A DNA stretch of 64,000 bases from Megalobrama amblycephala (Eukaryota > Chordata > Actinopteri > Cypriniformes > Xenocyprididae), in NCBI RefSeq assembly GCF_018812025.1, contig NC_063062.1, positions 39,913,496-39,977,495 of the forward strand, in the 5' to 3' direction. The notes beneath the pieces were generated by a model that saw only the letters and a program-made list of their open reading frames with translations, was not told the origin of the DNA and searched no databases. A program made the position numbers and the translations under genes. Below are positions 32,758 to 44,878 of the stretch, piece after piece (position 1 is the stretch's first letter; every line of letters starts with the position of its first letter).

Positions 32758-33038
32758 TGTCAAGGGACAACCTCTTTATACCACCCCGAAAAAACAACTG
32801 TATACGATTCACAGAAAAGACCTAAATGGAACAAACAAAGTTACAGATAGTTCTTTACAAAAACAAACATAAGACTTTGTTTCATGTGCACAGGACTGTT
32901 ACATTTTTTTTGCTTTGGTTTTTTTTTTTTTTTTACATTTAATAAGTGTTTACCTATACTCAAAGTACTTTAAATTTTACAACACATCACACAATTAGCT
33001 AAATAGTTAATTTTCTGTCCAAAACCAAATTGTATTCA
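32758..33038. repeat. 281-bp tandem duplication upstream of the CALHM-like gene, copy A
   Basis: The unit starts tgtcaagggacaacctct. The next copy starts at 33039, runs to 33083, is split by a Tc1 element and resumes at 38452 to about 38770. Copy A lacks about 75 bp present in copy B between acagatag and ttctttac. Copy A also preserves the uninterrupted Tc1 target, ctgtatacg. Confidence 0.9.
32775..32780 (-). promoter_or_regulatory. TATA box of the CALHM-like gene (proximal copy)
   Basis: The minus strand reads ggtataaagagg, 82 bp upstream of the preferred start codon at 32693. A second identical box lies at 33056-33061, in the duplicated unit. Confidence 0.45.
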
Positions 33039-33357
33039 TGTCAAGGGACAACCTCTTTATACCACCCCGAAAAAACAACTGTACAGGTCCTTCTCAAAAA
33101 ATTAGCATATTGTGATAAAAGTTCATTATTTTCCATAATGTAATGATAAAAATTAAACTTTCATATATTTTAGATTCATTGCACACCAACTGAAATATTT
33201 CATGTCTTTTATTGTTTTAATACTGATGATTTTGGCATACAGCTCATGAAAACCCAAATCTCAAAAAATTAGCATATTTCATCCGACCAATAAAAGAAAA
33301 GTGTTTTTAATACAAAAAAAAAAGTCAACCTTCAAATAATTATGTTCAGTTATGCAC

Positions 33358-34329
33358 TCAATACTTGGTCGGGAATCCTTTTGCAGAAATGACTGCTTCA
33401 ATGCGGCGTGGCATGGAGGCAATCAGCCTGTGGCACTGCTGAGGTGTTATGGAGGCCCAGGATGCTTTGATAGCGGCCTTAAGCTCATCCAGAGTGTTGG
33501 GTCTTGCGTCTCTCAACTTTCTCTTCACAATATCCCACAGATTCTCTATGGGGTTCAGGTCAGGAGAGTTGGCAGGCCAATTGAGCACAGTAATACCATG
33601 GTCAGTAAACCATTTACCAGTGGTTTTGGCACTGTGAGCAGGTGCCAGGTCGTGCTGAAAAACAAAATCTTCATCTCCATAAAGCTTTTCAGCAGATGGA
33701 AGCATGAAGTGCTCCAAAATCTCCTGATAGCTAGCTGCATTGACCCTGCCCTTGATAAAACACAGTGGACCAACACCAGCAGCTGACATGGCACCCCAGA
33801 CCATCACTGACTGTGGGTACTTGACACTGGACTTCAGGCATTTTGGCATTTCCTTCTCCCCAGTCTTCCTCCAGACTCTGGCACCTTGATTTCCGAATGA
33901 CATGCAAAACTGAGCAACAGTCCAGTGCTGCTTCTCTGTAGCCCAGGTCAGGCGCTTCTGCCGCTGTTTCTGGTTCAAAAGTGGCTTGACCTGGGGAATG
34001 CGGCACCTGTAGCCCATTTCCTGCACACGCCTGTGCACGGTGGCTCTGGATGTTTGTACTCCAGACTCAGTCCACTGCTTCCGCAGGTCCCCCAAGGTCT
34101 GGAATCGGTCCTTCTCCACAATCTTCCTCAGGGTCCGGTCACCTCTTCTCGTTGTGCAGCGTTTTTTGCCACACTTTTTCCTTCCCACAGACTTCCCACT
34201 GAGGTGCCTTGATACAGCACTCTGGGAACAGCCTATTCATTCAGAAATTTCTTTCTGTGTCTTACCCTCTCGCTTGAGGGTGTCAATGATGGCCTTCTGG
34301 ACAGCAGTCAGGTCGGCAGTCTTACCCAT
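33358..34329 (-). pseudogene. Tc1-like transposase with a deleted catalytic motif
   Basis: The frame starts MGKTADLTAVQKA at 34329 and has a TGA in the helix-turn-helix region near 34236, just before IGCSQSAVSRH. From 34188 it is open to the end, EAVISAKGFPTKY. The second D (FQHDLAPAHSAKT) and the E (NSPDLNPIENLWD) are present. The segment around the first catalytic D is absent: the protein runs HWTVAQ directly into FCMSFGNQG, an in-frame loss of about 11 residues compared with the sister copy at 8.8-9.8 kb (VMFSDESKF). It cannot be catalytically active even if expressed. Confidence 0.92.
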
Positions 34330-34666
34330 GATTGCGGTTTTGAGTAATGAACCAGGCTGGGAGTTTTTTAAAAGCCTCAGGAATCTTTTGCAGGTGTTTA
34401 GAGTTAATTAGTTGATTCAGATGATTAGGTTAATAGCTCCAGTGGAGGAAAATTTTGTACATTTTAAATTTAAATGCATAAATATGGTGCATTCTGAGAC
34501 CAAAATTAAGTGACTAGATCAATGAAGAAATGTGTTATCTTGTAAACAATTTTGTGCTCTAATAGTAATTTATTTATTGGTGATGGTAGGGCACATTAGT
34601 CATGCACACAACATATAGTAGGCTAAATGATAGTTCATATGTGGTCAAACATGTAGAGTATAGATT

Positions 34667-37106
34667 AGGGTGACCAGACATCCCCGTTTTCCGGGGACAG
34701 TCCCGGTTTTTGGTGCTCCGTCCCCGACTGGAGCTGTCCCCGGAAATGTCCCCGTTTTATATCTCGTTCAAAATAATCCGCAAATACATTGCAAAAAAGT
34801 CTGGACAGCTTACAGCATAGAGGTTTCTTAATAGTTAATATATATATATATATTTCTAAACATATCTCTCTATTAAAATATGTTAAACAGTTATATACAC
34901 CGGCAGTGAGTTTACGCACACCGCTGTTGAACACAGACACGTCTCCTGTCACTCACTCAGAGCAGCGGCAGGCCTCGAGATCTCGTTCGGTCCGGTTGAA
35001 GGGTTTTTGTTATGATATAACAACTGATATGAGAACTTTAGCACATGTGTCAGCTAAACATTCATTCAGTGTTTCCCATTTATGATCCTGTGCCGTTGCC
35101 GCCGTTGAACCGAAAATTTAAAACATAGGCTAATGGTCTCTAACATTGTATTTTGCCAACGAACTAAAATCGAAACGGTGATATGGCTTTGTGCCTTTAT
35201 ACAACAGCAAAATACAGTGATTAAGTATATATATACAGTCTGTGCTGCGTGTTTTAAAGAGATGTGCGCACTTTGCTCACACAATCAGCTGGTGACATGG
35301 TGATCAAAATTAAAGCTCAAGGATTTATCTTAGAAATTGGCTAAAAATAGTATTTTAATTTCCCTAGACGTTGTGTAAAGTAGCCTAACCAAAAAAAAAA
35401 AAAGAGTGCATTTGTTACAATAGCCTATATGGATATTATTGTCATATGAATAATTATAGCTAGGCCTAAAACATTATTATATTATTATTTTATTGTAATA
35501 ATTGTTTGGCATCCTAAAACACCTAACGACGTAGACTTATATCACAACTAAAAAGATGTTTGAACCCTCTTTAATGTCCAGGTACAAGTTAATGCTGTTT
35601 CTTTGTTCAATTTGCACACTGTACATGAGTTGAAGCTCTTAATTTTGAGCTTCCAAAGTGCACCAGATTGATGCATTTAACCTTAAAATGTACAAAATTT
35701 TCTTACGGGAGTGCATGCCCCCGGACCCCCCTAGAAGAGGTGTACAGAACATTTTACAATTTCCTGTGAGAATAAATGTAGCCTACATTTTATGAACTTT
35801 ACTCAAGAATACTACAACAAAGCTCCTTTCATGTCAGTAAAGCTGTTAACAGAAAATTAAAATGTCATTGGACAAAAGTTGTAATTTCGTACAGTATAAA
35901 CAGCTCGTGAAAATTAAAATATTCAATTCAAAAGTTAGGCCTACTGGCTAGTTATTTTGGTAGATTGTATTAAAACCAGACCAAATCCTAATAATAAAAT
36001 TAAATCATAATATTTATTAATGTAAAATGTGAAACCCACAGCAATAAAAAAAATCAAAAATGTACTGTCCCCGTTTTTTAATTAAAGGTGCCCTCGAATG
36101 AAAAATTTAATTTATCTTGGCATAGTTGAATAACAAGAGTTCAGTACATGGAAATGACATACAGTGAGTTTCAAACTCCATTGTTTCCTCCTTCTTATAT
36201 AAATCTCATTTGTTTAAAAGACCTCTGAAGAACAGGCGAATCTCAACATAACACCGACTGTTACGTAACAGTCAGGGTGTACGCCCCAATATTTGCATAA
36301 TGCCAGCCCATTCGACGCATTAGACAATGGCAGTGTCTGGATCTGTGCACAGCTGAAGCATCAAACTAGGTAAGCAAGCAAGAACAACAGCGAAAAATGG
36401 CAGATGGAGCAATAATAACTGACATGATCCATGATATCATGATATTTTTAGTGATATTTGTAAACTGTCTTTCTAAATGTTTCGTTAGCATGATGCTAAT
36501 GTACTGTTAAATGTGGTTAAAGTTACCATCGGTTATTACTGTATTCACGGAGACAAGAGAGCCGTTGCTATTTTCATTTTTAAACACTTGCAGTCTGTAT
36601 AATTCATAAACACAACTTCATTCTTTATAAATCTCTCCAACAGTGTAGCATTAGCCGTTAGCCACGGAGCACTATCAAACTCATTCAAAATCAGAAGTTA
36701 ACAATATAACAGTATACAATACTCACATAATCCGACGCATGCATGCCGCATGCATGACAAACACTTTGTCAAGATCCATTTTGAGGGTTATATTAGCTGT
36801 GTGAACTTTGTAGGCACTGTTTAAGGCAAGCGCGAGCTCTGTGGGCGTGGACCATGGGATTTAAAGGGGCCGCAGCATAAAATCGGCGTGTTTATAATGA
36901 TGCCCCAAAATAGGCAGTTAAAAAAAATTTATAAAAAAAAAATCTATGGGGTATTTTGATCTGAAACTTAACAGACACATTCAGGGGACACCTTAGACTT
37001 ATATTACATCTTTTAAAAACATAATCTAGGGCACCTTTAATAGATAAAAACAAATGAGATTTTGGTGTTATTTTGACCACTTACATAGGAAATCTGGTCA
37101 CCTTAG
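34667..37106. mobile_element. hAT-type non-autonomous element with 8-bp target duplication
   Basis: The left end is agggtgaccagac and the right end tctggtcaccttag. The duplicated target is tatagatt (34659-34666 and 37107-37114). The subterminal gtccccgttt occurs in inverted orientation at both ends. No transposase frame is recognised. It contains TTAA element copy 2. Confidence 0.8.
36086..37036. mobile_element. TTAA-target non-autonomous element, copy 2 (951 bp)
   Basis: The ends are aggtgccctcgaatg and ctagggcacct, flanked by TTAA at 36082-36085 and 37037-37040. It aligns with 17075-18026 along its whole length by eye, in the same orientation. Confidence 0.92.
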
Positions 37107-39049
37107 TATAGATTTAAACCATTAAGAAATATGTAGCAAAAGAGGATACCTTTGTTGAATTAATTTATTTCTAGAATAATTAGTGGGGGGCCTGTATCTA
37201 TATATCTATATTTGTAAAACTAATGGTCACTCTTTGATTAGCAGCAAAAAGTATGCTAGCCTAATTCTTGAAAAAAACTTTGCACAGTAATTTTATAAAA
37301 TCTAAATATGTTAATAAAGTTTAAATTACTATATGCATTCTTATGAAATGAAAAAATGATTTATATATTAATGTAAAGACATATGTATTTATAATAATCT
37401 AAGATTAAAATATGTTTATTTTAAATGTATTGAGCAGCTTTTTAATGGGGCAACAAGATATAGATACGAAAGAACAAAATATGCTATTAATAATCTTTCA
37501 GTGTGCAAAACCATCATAATATGAAATGCTTCAAAACAGCAGAACAAACCACGTATGCGCATTCCGGGTGCAGAATGATGCGCTTGAAGCAATATGGAGT
37601 TGCAACTCGCAGTTGCGCTGCGCATTGAAAAGTTCACGGCACAAAGATAACCCCTGTGTATATCTGCAACTAACAGTTTATTGATCGTATGTTTCTTTTC
37701 ACTTTTAAATACCAGTTATTGTGCGTGTGACGCCAATTCATAGTCCTTGTGTTGTAACCTAACCTAGCCAGTATAACATCGTTCAGAAACGGCAATAAAC
37801 TCCAACAAGATGTAACGTTAGTCTTTTTATGCAAATCCACAGCCCTTTATCTACATATCAAGTATTATAATGAGAATATATCATATTGGAGAGTTTTACC
37901 GTGCTGACTGTCGTTACCGAACGTGACGCGCTGTTTGAGTGCTGAACAGAGAATGATTGACAGCTGCAGCGGAGGGAAGACGAGTTTCCGTGAACTTAAA
38001 AGTTAACGATGTACATATTCTTCTGTCCCTCAAATGAAGCTATGGAATGGCTTCATATGACTGAATATAGTGCACGAAAACTTAATTGGTGCAACTCTAT
38101 TTCTTTTGCCCTATGACTCAATTATCAACCAATTATTTAAATATCGCGACAGGCGTACTTTGAGACTGTGGCGGGACAAATTAGAATGTGGCGGGCCGCC
38201 ACAGTCTAGTCAATGTATGGGAAACACTGAGCTCGTTTAGAGAACCTTTTCATGATATGCTAATTTTTTGAGATTTTGGGTTTTCATGAGCTGTATGCCA
38301 AAATCATCAGTATTAAAACAATAAAAGACCTGAAATATTTCAGTTGGTGTGCAATGAATCTAAAATATATGAAAGTTTAATTTTTATCATTACATTATGG
38401 AAAATAATGAACTTTTATCACAATATGCTAATTTTTTGAGAAGGACCTGTATACGATTCACAGAAAAGACCTAAATGGAACAAACAAAGTTACAGATAGA
38501 CATGAGCCTTGTTTAGGAGAAGTTGAAGTTTTTTTTGTTATTGAGGTTAACACAAATCCCTTTGCTCTGTTTCAGTTCTTTACAAAAACAAACATAAGAC
38601 TTTGTTTCATATGCACAGGACTGTTACAAAAAAACAGAACATGATGATACTTTTTTTTTTTTTTTACATTTAATAAGTGTTTACCTATACTCAATGTACT
38701 TTGAATTTTACAACACACCAACATCACACAATAGCTAAAGAGTTAATTTTCTGTCCAAAACCAAATTGAATTCACTAAATACCAGCTCTGCATTTCAAAA
38801 TGCAAAAAAAACAAAAAAATGTTTCTACAGAATTTCTACAGAAACATAAAAATTCAGACCTCTCCAACTCAAAAAGTTCTAGTGAGTGGTCACATCTAAT
38901 TTTTTAAATTACATTTCTGTGAATTGAATTTCAGCGAATTGAAGTTTGTCAATTGTGGCAACAGTCTGTTAACATGGGCTCAATCAGAAATAATTATGTT
39001 GAGCCAATGAAAAATATCTCAGATATCTCATATCTTAGAAAAAAAGAGA

Positions 39050-39840
39050 ATCATGTCGAGAGAGTCAAAGAAATGCTTGCCGCCTCGCTCACGGCCCATT
39101 TTGGATGATGATCCACATTAATTCTGTGTTGAATGTCTGGGGGAAAGACACGTTATCAGCCCTCAGGGATGCAGAGTGTGAGCACTGCAAAACATTTCCC
39201 TTCATAATGCTCTGCTCCTGGCTTGCATATGTCAGAGAACATGTCCTCCCCGCTCTCTTGCTCTTTCACCAGATTATGTGTTCCTCGAGCCCGCTTCTGA
39301 AGCTGCAAAAGTCATGGAATAAACCATACTCTTCTCATGTTTCTGTGCCCTCAACGTCAATTTATTTGACTATCATCGTTGCGAAGGCACAGGGATATAA
39401 GATGATGCCCCACGTGGAAGAGACTCTCATGGGCTATCTCTCCCCTGGTAGTGAATCATCATTAAAAAAGCCTGTACTTGCCTCCAGACCATGCAGAACA
39501 ACATCGTCTCTGGTAGGGAAGGCTTTTCAGGCAGTGGGTCAGGCTGGTGCTGCCCTGCACACCATGACACGTGAATTTCCTCCCCGCCATGCTCAAGGGT
39601 CGGAGCTGTCTGCCACCCAACCCAGTCTATCACAAAAAAGAGAGGCGCAGAAACGGAGCGTGGCGAGTTATGCTCCCCCTCACAAAGATTGGGGACGTTC
39701 AGCAACCTAATAGTCAGGAGGCCAAAACTGATATTAAAACTTTGTCGGACACTTTTTGGTACAAGCATGCAACCTATCCAGTATTAATATTTAACCCCTC
39801 AACATGTGTTCTAGCCAGGTTGTCAACTTAGAAAATGTTT
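39050..39840 (+). pseudogene. DIRS-like gag fragment
   Basis: Readable blocks are LPPRSRPILDDDPH, a stop, then FCVECLGKDTLSALRDAECE leading into a cysteine/histidine motif (CEHC), and later SSLKKPVLASRPCRTTSSLV followed by GKAFQAVGQAGAALHTM. These match the Gag-like first ORF of DIRS-group (tyrosine recombinase) retroelements common in fish. Stops and frameshifts are present, and the recombinase and reverse transcriptase ORFs are absent here. The function of the protein in these elements is presumed structural. Confidence 0.6.
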
Positions 39841-40414
39841 TTTGTCCATTTTAACACTATATTCTTAAAAGTGGTAAAAGCGGATTTTTTTTTTCCGAAG
39901 TGCTTCCATTTTCTTCCATGTTGCCTACTATACTTTTGGGCAAATGTGCAATATAATCCAACTTATGTGCAAGCATGATCATTAAAAAATAATAATCAAT
40001 AAATACCACAAGAGTATCACACCACAAGGGGCTGTGATATGGCATGAGGCAGCAGATCCAGAGAAGATGATCACAGCAAGTGTCAACAGTCTGAACAAAA
40101 CTTTATAAATGCCAGAAACAGGTAAGCTAAACTGTTTTCTAACTAGCTATACTTCCCAGACAGATTACTTTCATAATTACTAGCTTACTTACCAATAGGT
40201 AAATTAAGTTTAGGGCAGATGTGTAATGGAAATATTATGTTTATAATTTATTTGCAGCACAGCAGCCTATTCTACAGTCTGCTAGCTAAAAGTGTTAACC
40301 AGTTTGTTAGATAGCCAAGCCCTCAGCTTATGTCAGAGGACATTGTAGTGATCCACTCAGAAACCAATCAGACTAGTGTAGTGAACCATTTCTTTGCCTT
40401 TCAGATGAGATAAC
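39841..40414 (+). other. Probable 5' leader of the following gene
   Basis: A segment ending ccagaaacaggtaagc (donor at about 40121) and an acceptor tttgcctttcag at 40393-40404 would splice directly onto the ATG at 40415. This suggests a non-coding first exon at about 39990-40120. The remainder is AT-rich. Confidence 0.4.
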
Positions 40415-43400
40415 ATGGATCCAGAGGGAGCTGTAAGCCTAGCATCCAAAAAAAAACCAAATAGGAAGAGATATTGATTGGGAAAAATGTTTCATTTGTC
40501 AAGACAAATATAGAAAATACAGCCAAGATAAAGCCCTAAGAAATCCTTCTGAGAATGGGCTAAAGTGTATTAGATTGAGAGCAAATGAACAGGTGAAATA
40601 CCAAGACGTGGAGTATGCTGATACCCTGGAGAGTATTGAGGAGTTTTTGGACACAGAAAACAGTTTGGGAAAGATACTGTAAATTTCTGGGAGACTTTGA
40701 TTTGGAACCAGGAATATACAAAGGTCAAGACAAAGCTTGAAAAGTTGCTTCAAGGAAAAGCACTATTTGTTCAATCATTAAAACCAACTGATTCCATCAT
40801 GATATTTCCTGAAATGACAGCTGGAACTGATGCTAAAGGGATGACAATGGCTAGCTGTGGAACAGACAAGGACACTGAGATACAGAGTTGGCTGTATCGG
40901 GTGTCAGTAAAGGTTAAGGCAGACATCAGGGAGTCCCCAAGACATGATGTTATTGGAGGGATAGATCAGCATCATGCAGAAAAAACTGTGCCTGACAGTC
41001 TGTACATCCTCTTACGGCTCCTTTGCATTAATGATGAAATGATGAAAATGAGAATGAACAATCCCGTTACACAAAGCTACTCAGCATTGCTCAAGACATT
41101 GTTTTCCTGGCATCTGGTGGATGAAGACCAACACCAAAACTCATTGGAACTGGAGTTGCTTTATACCAAGCTACATGCTCAAAGGACTTAGTGCTGTTAC
41201 TTCATGCTGCTGGGCACAGCATAAGATATGAGTCAGTGTTGAGAGCAGATACTACCATGGCAAATGAGGCTATGAAGCGATACTTTGAGAATGGTAAATT
41301 ATACATTCCACTGAACTATGTCAATGCTAGTCTCCCTTGATACATAATGTATGCAAATGACAACATAGACATAAATGAGGAGACCCTTGATGGGAAAGGG
41401 ACCTTTCATGCTTCCCAGACTGCTGATTTCAGACAAAGTAATCCTGAAGAAGAAACCCCCCAGATTTCTTGCAAAGATCTTGCATGGATTATATGCAGAC
41501 TACAGGACACAGATGATCAGGTTGTTCCATCTTGGAGTGGCTTCAACCACCTTGTGTCAAAATCAGATTACCAAAAAACAGTCACTGGAATGATGCCTGT
41601 CATAAATTCTCCAGCTCATGACTATGACACAATCTGGACAGTGTTACAGAACTGCCACAAAATGACTACACAACAGGGCCAAAGGTACACAATCATAACC
41701 TTTGATGAGCAGCTCTACTGCAAAGCAAAGATGCTTCAGTGGCACCATCAAAAAGAGTGTGAGGATATTATTATTCTCTTGGGTGGCTTTCATGTGCAGA
41801 TGAACTTTTCAAAGGTCATTGGACAGCATCTTGCCGATTCTGGACTGAGGGACATTCTTGAGGAAAGTGGTGTGTTCGGAAAGAACACAGCTGAAAACAT
41901 CATGAAGGGAAAGTGATGGAACTGTGTAGCTTGTGCACAGAAACTTGCCTTTGAAGCGCTTTGGAGAATACTGTGGCCAACCTTTCTGCAATGGGTGGAT
42001 GACAATGATAGTACAAAAGACAACAGTTGCTTTGAGTTGGCAGACACACTCCGAACACATACGATGTGGAGATATTGAGGCAGCTGCAGCATGCTATGAA
42101 GATCTTGTTCTGAAAGTTGGAGAGGCTTAAGATCTCCTTGCTGAGTTTGACAAGGCTAATGAAGACAAACCAACATTTACCTTCTGGCGACAATACATGG
42201 ACCTTGTGTCTATTCTCCTGGCATTCACACGGGCACTGAGATGTGGTGACTGGAAGCTTTACATGTCGGCCTTCAAGAGCATGATGCCCTGGTTTGCTGC
42301 ATATGATCACACCCACTACACAAGATGGAGTGCTGTATTCATAGCAGACATGGAACATCTGGCACAGATGGCACCACGGGTCTACCAGGGCTTCCTAGAT
42401 GGTGATTTTGTAGCCAAAGAGGCCAAACACAGCTTCAAAAAGGTGCCATTTGATCTTTGCCTTGAACACATCAATAAAACCGGTTGCTGGAGGATTGGTA
42501 GGCATCACTCGAAATGAGACAGCTGGAAACTGTTGGTCCATCACCTACAATGAACGTGCATCTTTAGCACAGGACACTAGATCCCAGTTTGGACTGACAC
42601 ATGATGGAGAAGATGATGAAGACAACCACAAAGACCGCCTTCCATCAAGACTCAGAAGGGATAATGATGATGTCTTTCAACTTGTAGACCAATTCCAGAG
42701 ATACCATGTCTTCCAACTGGAAAATATGTATGAGTTGGTGTCTTTGACAACCGGTGATGTTGCTTCAGAAGATATACTGAATGACCTAACACATGCTGCA
42801 GAGTCTGAGAAACTAATGGTAACTGAGCTGGTGAAAAAAAGAATGAGCACAATGAACACAAACTTCCATAACAGCCTCACTAAGAGAAAACTCAAAACAT
42901 TCTCAAATCTTTACAGAACAGACAGCAAACTTGGAAAACTCAAATCCAAGTGTGTGAAGCCTGACAGGGATATTTTCTGTCGCATCATTGCATGGACAGT
43001 GGCAGAGAGGTTAACATAGATGGGCTTCTCCAAGAAGAACTGTGCGCAGTCCCCCTTTCACTTGCCACAACAGAGTCAGTGCTCAGACCTACTAGCAAAG
43101 CTGACTTAGCCACCATACTACAAGCTGGTGCAAAAGAGACTGTGCTAAGTCCATCTCTTTTGAGAACATGCACTATCATTGATGGGATGGCTTTAGTAAG
43201 AGCAATAGGAAAATCTCAAAATGCATCAACCTTTGGGGATTATGCTGACATTTTCATACAGAATGTGACTGGCAATCTACATGGGAACATTACTAGAGTG
43301 CATCTAGTCTTTGATCAGTACCTACAGAACTCCATAAAGGGTGGAACAAGAGCAAAACGCAGCACCACGCAGCGTTAAATTCGCACCATTGTTAGTAATG

Positions 43401-44152
43401 ATGTAAAGATGCTAGCTAACTGGAATAGTTTCATTGAAATGGACGAAAACAAGGCCAACCTGGCACAATTCATTCCAGTTGAACTTGAAAGGCATGTAAT
43501 TCAGTATGGTCTTGAAATTGTAATAAGTGGGGGATTTGATGATGCTGAAAAAGTGGCAACGGCAGCTGGGATTGATGTTTCCCACCTACGGGCTGCACAT
43601 GAAGATGCAGATACCCGCATATTGCTACATGCTGTTGATGCCACAACCAAAGGGTATGAGAGGCTCATCATTCAGTGCAGAGACATAGATGTACTGTTGT
43701 TGCTTCTTGTGTTTGCACACCTGCCGAGCCCAGAAATTTGGATGAAAGCAGGAACTACCAAGAAACCACGCTACATTAAAGTGCATGATATTAAAATGTC
43801 AAATGAGATTCTGGATGGTCTGTTGGCATTTCATGCCATCACTGGATGTGACACTACCAGTCAGTTCACTAGAATAGGAAAAAGGACCGTGTGGAAAGTG
43901 TTCCAGCAGTGCCCTCATCTTCTCCACAACTTTGGTGAGGATGAAGTATCAAGTCCAGCTATTCTATCCTCAGCAGAACAGTTTGTCTGCAAACTGTATT
44001 ATCCAAAAACGACCAGCACTTCGATCCATGATGTTCGCTGTGCCCTGTTTCAAAAAAACTGTACAGGCCAGGTGCTTGGAGCTGACGATATGTGGATGCA
44101 AGGAAAGTGGAAGTCAGTGCAGTACCAGGCACTGTCGATGTTGAAAAAGTGA
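40415..44152 (+). pseudogene. Decayed multicopy gene with HEDADTR and GCDTTS motifs (PIN-like C-terminus, inferred)
   Basis: I recognise a multicopy family found in fish and invertebrates but know no experimental function. The N-terminal exon has IDWEKCFIC (CxxC), followed by a helical region. The middle has DETLDGKGTFHAS-type sequence, FDEQLYCKAKMLQ and IIILLGGFHVQMNFSKVIGQ. It continues with FTFWRQYMDLVSILLAFTRA, and ends with LRAAHEDADTRILLHA, RDIDVLLLLLVFAHLPSP and FHAITGCDTTSQFTRIGKR. The acidic clusters HEDADT, DID and GCDTT are spaced as in PIN/FEN-type metal-dependent nucleases; that is inference. Lesions: an A-run frameshift near 40455, further shifts or stops near 40680, 41190, 41340, 41915, 42128, 42485 and 43017, and TAA at 43376-43378. 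The last frame, 43409-44152, is long and open. Confidence 0.6.
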
Positions 44153-44878
44153 AATATTTTGCAGTGGGGCATGTGGGTGTGCCTGTGCAGCTTGGTCTTA
44201 TGTACTCACATCATTATTATTGAGTTTTGCCACATTATATGCAACTATATTGTTTCAGATTATTTGGCATGATTTGGCTGTTTTGTAGAGTAGATTTATA
44301 TTTTGCCCTTGGATGCATGCATGCATGTTTTGTTTTGGGAAGGTATTCATTATCAAAACAGTAAATACATACCTTTGCCATACGACTATTACATAGTTAT
44401 TACTACTAACTATTACTAACCTCTAACCCTAAAGAAGTGAGAGAGCAGTTATGTTAGGATGGAATTAATAACTATATAGTTTTTTTCATGTTTTAGTTCT
44501 GTTGTCTCTTACACTGTACAATAAATGTTCATTCTGACACTTCATCAGACATCCCATGAGTGTTGGCTTTCATTTGATACCCTTGTTATGTATATGGTCC
44601 TTGTGGTTGTGGAGATATTCAACATTTATTGTTGGCATGTCATGTTGAGCAGGAAACCAAAAAAAGGCCTGAAATTGCTTGTACAAGTCACACAAAAAAA
44701 TCAGCTTGACAACCACCCTAATATCTTACCTATGGGTGTCTTCTAACTAAAAAAATAGTGTGACAGCTTGTACCAAAACATGTCAGCAAAAGTCTTAACG
44801 GAAGCCCTTTTCAGAATTGGCCCCCTGACTATGGGCATTCTCTGACCCTCTCTTTCTCTCAGGTAACTTTTTACATAC
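44153..44878. other. 3' flank of the preceding gene; no gene seen
   Basis: It contains a possible polyadenylation signal, aataaatg, near 44520, consistent with the 3' UTR of the gene ending at 44152. No other feature is supported. Confidence 0.4.

Larger units (their letters stand above)
34440..38229. mobile_element. Composite insertion inside the Tc1, possible 5-bp target duplication
   Basis: The Tc1 sequence stops after taatagctc (34439) and resumes as agctcgtttagagaacc (38230). The shared agctc is a candidate 5-bp duplication, and the insert has only short cagtg/cactg ends. Its right tip (gtatgggaaacactg) resembles hAT-type ends seen in fish. It contains the hAT element 34667-37106. The classification is uncertain. 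Confidence 0.45.
33084..38449 (-). mobile_element. Tc1-like transposon with nested insertions
   Basis: The inverted ends are caggtccttctcaaaaaatt and its complement, flanked by TA at 33082-33083 and 38450-38451. The inverted repeats run for about 200 bp. The original element would be about 1.6 kb; the extra 3.8 kb lies between the transposase start and the right inverted repeat. Confidence 0.92.
33039..38770. repeat. Tandem duplication copy B, split by a Tc1 element
   Basis: The arms are 33039-33083 and 38452-38770. Shared landmarks with copy A include aacaaacaaagttacagata, the T tract followed by acatttaataagtgtttacc, and the paired ends of the unit. Confidence 0.85.

Noticed and set aside
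35068..38229. Possible hAT element between cagtgtttccca (35069) and its inverted copy at 38218-38229
   Set aside because: It would cross the right border (37106) of the hAT element with a clean tatagatt duplication; simple nested insertion cannot produce crossing borders, so the left match is taken as chance or an older fragment.
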